NCBI GenBank assembly: GCA_945871945.1
Contig: CAMBXY010000118.1
Span: forward strand, 1-5,029
Source of the DNA: Bordetella parapertussis
GTDB taxonomy: Bacteria; Pseudomonadota; Gammaproteobacteria; Burkholderiales; Burkholderiaceae_C
DNA length: 5,029 nt
Direction of reading: 5' to 3'
The position numbers and the translations under genes were made by a program. The notes below the pieces were generated by a model. It did not search any database. It was not told the DNA's origin and saw only the letters and a program-made list of their open reading frames with translations. Position 1 is the stretch's first letter. The number at the start of each line of letters is the position of its first letter. Below, in pieces: positions 1 to 5,029 of the stretch.

Positions 1-284
1 TGCAGCAAACCCGATTCGCCGGTGCCGGCATTGGCTACGCCCGTGTTGATGACCAAGGCGCGTATGCCTTGCGGGGCTTGCATATGCGATTGACAGACCT
101 GAACAGGCGCTGCACAAAAACGGTTTTGAGTGAAAACCGCACCCACACACGTGCCCTCAGACAAAGAAAAAACCGTCAGGTCTTTGCGATTGGCTTTGCG
201 AACACCGGCACTTACGGTACCAATGTCAATCCCAGGAACGGGCAACAAATCAGAGGCTTGGGGCGCAGACAGATTGACAGGCAT
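1..284 (-). CDS. argJ: ArgJ, bifunctional glutamate N-acetyltransferase / amino-acid acetyltransferase (N-terminal part, cut by window edge)
   Basis: ArgJ transfers the acetyl group from N-acetylornithine to glutamate, and bifunctional members also use acetyl-CoA, in cytoplasmic arginine biosynthesis. The 94 complete codons read from the minus strand begin [20 protein letters not shown] and contain the family's early segments: [13 protein letters not shown] (27-39), [14 protein letters not shown] (48-61) and the glycine-rich [11 protein letters not shown] (79-89). The catalytic autoprocessing site (a Lys-Gly/Thr cleavage, family knowledge) lies beyond the edge. The start is fixed by the family N-terminus: its ATG (284-282) follows the secA stop TGA (288-286) after one base. 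Only a weak Shine-Dalgarno-like GGAAAG lies upstream, inside secA, so translational coupling to secA is likely (inference). One oddity is Val83, where relatives as I remember them have Asn (NTGNANAGTG). No frameshift is seen in the visible part. Confidence 0.93.
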   Translation of the reverse strand, partial: MPVNLSAPQASDLLPVPGIDIGTVSAGVRKANRKDLTVFSLSEGTCVGAVFTQNRFCAAPVQVCQSHMQAPQGIRALVINTGVANAGTGESGLL

Positions 285-285
285 G

Positions 286-3033
<2,748 letters not shown>

Positions 3034-3082
3034 GCCAGCGGTACGCTTTGCATTAACCGGGTGGCTATGCTAAGCGTACATT

Positions 3083-3096
3083 CCTTATGAATAAGG
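3083..3096. promoter_or_regulatory. Short palindrome in the secA/DUF721 divergent intergenic region (possible operator)
   Basis: CCTTAT-GA-ATAAGG is a perfect inverted repeat with 6-bp arms around a 2-bp centre. It is loosely framed by TAAGC (3071-3075) and GCTTA (3096-3100), which are also reverse complements. It lies in the middle of the 104-bp region between the divergent starts of secA and the DUF721 gene, where both promoters must lie if the genes are transcribed from here. A 2-bp centre is too tight for a good RNA hairpin, so a protein-binding site is the more natural reading. No known regulator box is recognised, and a 14-bp AT-rich palindrome can arise by chance. Confidence 0.25.
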
Positions 3097-3103
3097 CTTA
3101 ATT

Positions 3104-3131
3104 TTAACCTCTGCATCAATCGCTACATAAT
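3104..3131 (+). promoter_or_regulatory. Candidate sigma-70 promoter of the DUF721 gene
   Basis: TTAACC (3104-3109, 4/6 of TTGACA), a 16-bp spacer and CATAAT (3126-3131, 5/6 of TATAAT) form a plausible sigma-70 promoter on the plus strand. Transcription would begin about 7 bases after the -10 box, at or next to the ATG at 3138, giving a leaderless or nearly leaderless message. No clear Shine-Dalgarno sequence precedes that ATG (only GAAG one base away), which is consistent. The -35 match is weak and the region is AT-rich, so this stays a candidate. Confidence 0.35.
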
Positions 3132-3137
3132 CGAAGC

Positions 3138-3455
3138 ATGGCGACCCCACCCTCTTCTAAATCTCGATCCGCCACGCCTGTGCTGGCAGCCATGGCCCAA
3201 TCTGCCAGCCTGTCCTCTTTGATGCAGATAAGCCAGCAGTCGCAAGCCCGTCTGAATGCCATTCAAACCCTTTTGCCCTTGGGTTTGGCAGGTCTGGTGA
3301 AGGCGGGCCCCTTGGATGAGCAAGGTTGGTGTCTGCTGGTACCGCACAACGCAGCAGGGGCTAAATTACGTCAATTGTTACCAGCCTTGACAGCCCATTT
3401 GCGCTCTCACAATTTGGCTATTGACAACATTCGCGTGAAAGTCATTTCCCGTTAA
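3138..3455 (+). CDS. DUF721 family protein (DciA-like)
   Basis: The small cytoplasmic protein has 105 residues. Residues 1-20 are polar and Ser/Ala/Pro-rich and probably disordered. The rest fits the DUF721 pattern: a helix (about 28-46), a short strand region with GLVKAGPLDEQGWCLLVPHN (52-71), a helix with AAGAKLRQLLPALTAHLRS (72-90), and a final strand AIDNIRVKVIS (94-104). DUF721 includes DciA, which assists the replicative helicase DnaB in bacteria lacking DnaC, and in Pseudomonas dciA lies next to secA (established knowledge). The divergent secA here supports the assignment, but short divergent members make helicase loading an inference. The start at 3138 is the first ATG; Met19 and Met29 are in-frame alternatives that would keep the conserved core, and no Shine-Dalgarno sequence decides between them. 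The gene converges with the next one, with 21 bp between stop codons. Confidence 0.8.
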   Translation: MATPPSSKSRSATPVLAAMAQSASLSSLMQISQQSQARLNAIQTLLPLGLAGLVKAGPLDEQGWCLLVPHNAAGAKLRQLLPALTAHLRSHNLAIDNIRVKVISR

Positions 3456-3476
3456 AAGTTCAACCGACAAGGCTTG

Positions 3477-4031
3477 TTACTGAAGAGGCTGACGCGCGCA
3501 GCTTTTGAAGACTTCGTTGTACATGCGCATTCGGTTCACAACGCTTTGGTATTGCTCCCAAATGATTTCCACAATATCGCGGGTGACTCTCATGAACTCC
3601 ACATTACAGTGGTGCCGAATATTGTTGTCGTAAATTGGCTTTTGTTGCCACTGATTTTCTTGCATAAGAAATGCATAGTGGGTTAACTCATGTCCCAAAG
3701 CCCACAGAAACATTTCCTGTTTCCATAAGTATGTACTTTGGGTGCCAATAGAAATTTGCAGGTTATTGTCTGGCGCATCCTCGCTTGGAAATTGAAACAT
3801 CATCCTAGCCTCTTTGGGTATTTTTTCATCAAAAAAAATAGGAGGTAATGGCAAGTTATCAGGGGCCTGGGTTTCTTGTTTGATAAACACCCATATTTTT
3901 TCAGTCATGACTTTATCTATGGGGGCGGGAATGGCAGCTTCGACTTGGGCGAATGACGCCCCCATGAACCAAGGTCCAAACATCGCCAAACATAGTCGAT
4001 AAAAATTGATTGTCTTGTGAGACTTTGGCAT
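3477..4031 (-). CDS. Predicted exported HExxH-motif protein, putative zinc metallopeptidase
   Basis: No named family is recognised for this 184-residue protein. Residues 1-28 look like a Sec signal peptide: basic start MPKSHK, a hydrophobic stretch (about 11-25), and a cleavage-type ASFA before Gln29, so the mature protein is probably periplasmic or secreted. GHELTHYAF (113-121) carries the zinc-metallopeptidase signature HExxH, with His114 and His118 as likely zinc ligands and Glu115 as the catalytic base. His140, His141 or Glu145 could supply the third ligand, and Glu157 is another option. Cys142 and Cys178 could form a disulfide in the mature protein. The mature chain is only about 156 residues, so it may be a minimal peptidase or a non-catalytic relative. 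The ATG at 4031 is the start that includes the signal peptide; only a weak GAG precedes it. Sampled G+C is about 42% against about 52% for secA, which could mean different ancestry. It runs convergent to the DUF721 gene and divergent from the acyltransferase gene. Confidence 0.8.
   Translation of the reverse strand: MPKSHKTINFYRLCLAMFGPWFMGASFAQVEAAIPAPIDKVMTEKIWVFIKQETQAPDNLPLPPIFFDEKIPKEARMMFQFPSEDAPDNNLQISIGTQSTYLWKQEMFLWALGHELTHYAFLMQENQWQQKPIYDNNIRHHCNVEFMRVTRDIVEIIWEQYQSVVNRMRMYNEVFKSCARQPLQ
3819..3840. repeat. AT inverted repeat with 8-base homopolymer inside the HExxH gene
   Basis: TATTTTTT (3819-3826) and AAAAAATA (3833-3840) are reverse complements with 8-bp arms around a 6-base loop. 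The region includes a run of eight A (3831-3838), which reads as eight U in the message of the minus-strand gene. It encodes the PIFFDEKIP segment (about residues 64-72), upstream of the HExxH motif. It may simply follow from Phe/Lys codons in an AT-rich gene, but an 8-base homopolymer can be prone to slippage. Confidence 0.5.
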
Positions 4032-4075
4032 GACTCTAATGGTATCGTTGGTTAATAACTTTTAAATGTAGTTGT
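4032..4075. promoter_or_regulatory. Short divergent intergenic region between the HExxH gene and the acyltransferase gene
   Basis: These 44 AT-rich bases separate two divergent start codons, so promoters for both genes must overlap here or lie partly inside the opposite coding sequence. Neither start has a convincing Shine-Dalgarno sequence. TTGGCA (4025-4030, 5/6 of a -35 box on the plus strand) lies just inside the HExxH gene, but no good -10 box sits 16-18 bases after it. No individual promoter is called. Confidence 0.3.
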
Positions 4076-4666
4076 ATGCGCTTGACGATTTTCACCACGC
4101 CACTCCTTAGCCCTTTGCTCAAAAGGTTTTCAAGATTGATTTTGCATTTGGCGGGCTGGAAGTTACTAGGGGAAATGCCTAGCAATACCCCCAAAAGCGT
4201 CATCATTGCAGCGCCTCACACCAGCAACTGGGATTTGCCTTACACCTTGTTGGTGGCTTTCGCTCTTGAATTGAATATCCATTGGATGGGGAAAATCCAA
4301 ATTTTTCGTTTCCCCTTTAAAGGTGTGATGTGCTGGCTGGGCGGCATCGCCATCGATCGCTCTAAGTCAAGCAATACGGTGTCTGCGTCTGCCCAAGCAT
4401 TACGCAAAGCAGCGGGAGAGTTGCATTTGGTCATTCCGCCAGAAGGAACGCGAGCACAGTCGCGACAATGGAAGACCGGTTTTTACTATATTGCGCTTGA
4501 AGCTCAAGTGCCGATTGTGTTGGGGTTTTTAGATTTTGGCAGCAAAACCTCAGGACTCGGTCCAGCGTTTGTGCCCACCGGCGACTTGGATGCAGACATG
4601 GCCATCATCAAGAATTTTTACGCCCCCTTTTGCGGCAAAAACGCCTCTCAATTTGTTCTAGAGTAA
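4076..4666 (+). CDS. PlsC-like lysophospholipid acyltransferase (1-acyl-sn-glycerol-3-phosphate acyltransferase family)
   Basis: This family transfers an acyl chain to lysophosphatidic acid or related lysolipids at the cytoplasmic face of the inner membrane. The 196-residue protein has the expected motifs in order: APHTSNWD (46-53) with the catalytic HX4D pair His48/Asp53; the substrate-binding block GGIAIDRS (89-96); PPEGTR (121-126); and the motif-IV-like region VPIVLGFLDF (145-154). A hydrophobic N-terminal stretch (about 8-31) suggests membrane association. The length is shorter than typical PlsC (about 240) but fits the compact LPLAT subfamily whose first motif reads PHTSNWD. Exact substrate is uncertain: it could be an accessory acyltransferase rather than the housekeeping PlsC. 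The start ATG at 4076 lacks a clear Shine-Dalgarno sequence, but the protein reads sensibly from there. A hairpin/T-run follows the stop, and the flanking genes suggest it is transcribed alone. Confidence 0.93.
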   Translation: MRLTIFTTPLLSPLLKRFSRLILHLAGWKLLGEMPSNTPKSVIIAAPHTSNWDLPYTLLVAFALELNIHWMGKIQIFRFPFKGVMCWLGGIAIDRSKSSNTVSASAQALRKAAGELHLVIPPEGTRAQSRQWKTGFYYIALEAQVPIVLGFLDFGSKTSGLGPAFVPTGDLDADMAIIKNFYAPFCGKNASQFVLE

Positions 4667-4679
4667 TGCAATGGCATTT

Positions 4680-4725
4680 CAAGCAAGCCTTGGTCATTAC
4701 CAAGCCTTGGTGGTTTTTCTGCTTG
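4680..4725 (+). terminator. Nested inverted repeats with T-run, probable Rho-independent terminator of the acyltransferase gene
   Basis: The region begins 13 bases after the acyltransferase stop. CTTGGT (4689-4694), loop CATT and ACCAAG (4699-4704) form a 6-bp hairpin. ACCAA (4699-4703), GCC and TTGGT (4707-4711) form an alternative 5-bp hairpin, followed by GG and five T (4714-4718). An outer pair CAAGCA (4680-4685) and TGCTTG (4720-4725) could close the whole structure. The 11-bp unit CAAGCCTTGGT occurs twice (4684-4694 and 4701-4711), which creates these competing pairings. The stems are short for a strong terminator, so efficiency is uncertain. Confidence 0.55.
4684..4711 (+). repeat. Direct repeat of CAAGCCTTGGT (two copies)
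   Basis: Identical 11-bp copies lie at 4684-4694 and 4701-4711, separated by 6 bases (CATTAC). Each contains the 9-bp near-palindrome CAAG-C-CTTG, which also occurs as its reverse complement at 3468-3476 in the gap between the convergent DUF721 and HExxH genes. No copy was noticed inside the coding sequences. Confidence 0.75.
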
Positions 4726-4733
4726 TCTATAAA
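4707..4733 (+). promoter_or_regulatory. Candidate promoter of the right-edge exported-protein gene
   Basis: TATAAA (4728-4733) matches 5/6 of the -10 consensus. The best -35 is TTGGTG (4707-4712), which starts with TTG but has a short 15-bp spacer. The predicted start of transcription is about 4740, only a few bases before the ATG at 4743. The -35 would lie inside the terminator hairpin of the preceding gene, so termination and initiation signals may overlap. The -10 is good and the -35 is weak. Confidence 0.4.
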
Positions 4734-4742
4734 ATGTGGTTT

Positions 4743-5029
4743 ATGCAAAAACTAACCTTAGCTAACTTTCAACTTTATAAATCCTGTTGTGTTTTTATCA
4801 GTCTATTTTGTGCGCTCAGTGTTTATGCACAATATAAGGACACAGCAACGCCTGCTGCGCCTGTTAAGCCTGCTGTGCCTTCTGTGCCTGCCAAGCCGAA
4901 TGCGCCTGTTGCGGCTGTTACGGCCTGCTCGGCCTCCGAGTTCAAGGCTTTGGCTTACACCATCAATGACGCGCAACAGCGAGAAGAGCGCGCTAAAGAA
5001 TGGCTCAACAAAAATGGCAAGTCTTGCCC
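4743..5029 (+). CDS. Predicted exported protein with Pro/Ala/Val-rich linker (partial, runs off the right edge)
   Basis: This reading frame is open to the window end (95 complete codons plus two bases) and matches no family I recognise. Residues 1-29 look like a signal peptide: MQKLTLANFQLYK, a hydrophobic core with CCVFISLFCAL, and VYA before Gln30. No good lipobox is seen, so a soluble periplasmic or secreted protein is likelier than a lipoprotein. Residues 35-61 form a low-complexity linker rich in Pro, Ala, Val and Lys. A charged, probably helical segment follows, including FKALAYTINDAQQREERAKE (67-86) and a WLNKNGKSC end, framed by Cys62 and Cys95, which could pair in a disulfide. An in-frame ATG at 4734 would add three residues (MWF), but it overlaps the presumed start of transcription, so 4743 is preferred. 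No strong Shine-Dalgarno sequence precedes either start. Confidence 0.7.
   Translation, partial: MQKLTLANFQLYKSCCVFISLFCALSVYAQYKDTATPAAPVKPAVPSVPAKPNAPVAAVTACSASEFKALAYTINDAQQREERAKEWLNKNGKSC

Noticed and set aside
3123..3347. Minus-strand open frame of 74 codons antisense to the DUF721 gene
   Set aside because: The plus-strand frame has the DUF721 pattern, and the antisense translation is compositionally odd (Arg/Gly/Gln/His-rich) with no domain.
3456..3476. Bidirectional terminator between the convergent genes
   Set aside because: Only a 4-5-bp arm near-palindrome is present and no T-run follows on either strand, so it is reported as a repeat observation only.
3474..3686. Plus-strand open frame of 70 codons
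   Set aside because: It is antisense to the HExxH gene C-terminus and has no start signal or domain.
3814..4002. Plus-strand frame with a strong AGGAGG sequence at 3840-3845
   Set aside because: The only nearby ATG (3848) is too close to the AGGAGG, and the frame is antisense to the HExxH gene, which has a signal peptide and motif.

Overview
The window looks like a stretch of a Burkholderiales (betaproteobacterial) chromosome, probably Comamonadaceae-like. The main support is a DUF721 gene divergent from secA with argJ directly downstream of secA, plus the betaproteobacterial character of the SecA and ArgJ sequences. Hand counts on sample lines give about 52% G+C in secA, 55-58% in the DUF721 gene and about 42% in the metallopeptidase-like gene. 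That is lower than most Comamonadaceae, so the genus is not assigned.

Layout. Positions 1-284 (minus) hold the N-terminal 94 codons of argJ (arginine biosynthesis), cut by the window edge. Positions 286-3033 (minus) hold a complete secA, the ATPase motor of the Sec preprotein translocase. secA and argJ are separated by one base and are probably co-transcribed and translationally coupled. A 104-bp intergenic region (3034-3137) separates secA from a divergent small DUF721/DciA-like gene (3138-3455, plus). This region contains a short perfect palindrome and a possible -10 box placed so close to the DUF721 start that its message could be leaderless.

The DUF721 gene converges with a 184-codon minus-strand gene (3477-4031). 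That gene encodes a predicted exported protein with an HExxH zinc-metallopeptidase signature and is the most AT-rich gene in the window. Divergent from it, across only 44 bp, is a complete short PlsC-like lysophospholipid acyltransferase gene (4076-4666, plus). A nested inverted-repeat structure with a T-run (4680-4725) follows and is probably its terminator. The last gene (4743 to the edge, plus) is a partial exported protein with a Pro/Ala/Val-rich linker and no recognised family.

How the parts relate. SecA drives export through SecYEG, and the two predicted signal-peptide proteins would be Sec clients. The acyltransferase acts on membrane lipid. These are loosely related envelope functions rather than one evident pathway. 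No mobile element, CRISPR array, tRNA or rRNA was seen. The least ordinary parts are the AT-rich HExxH protein, the exported protein at the right edge, and a 9-bp near-palindrome found only in the two gene-end intergenic spots.
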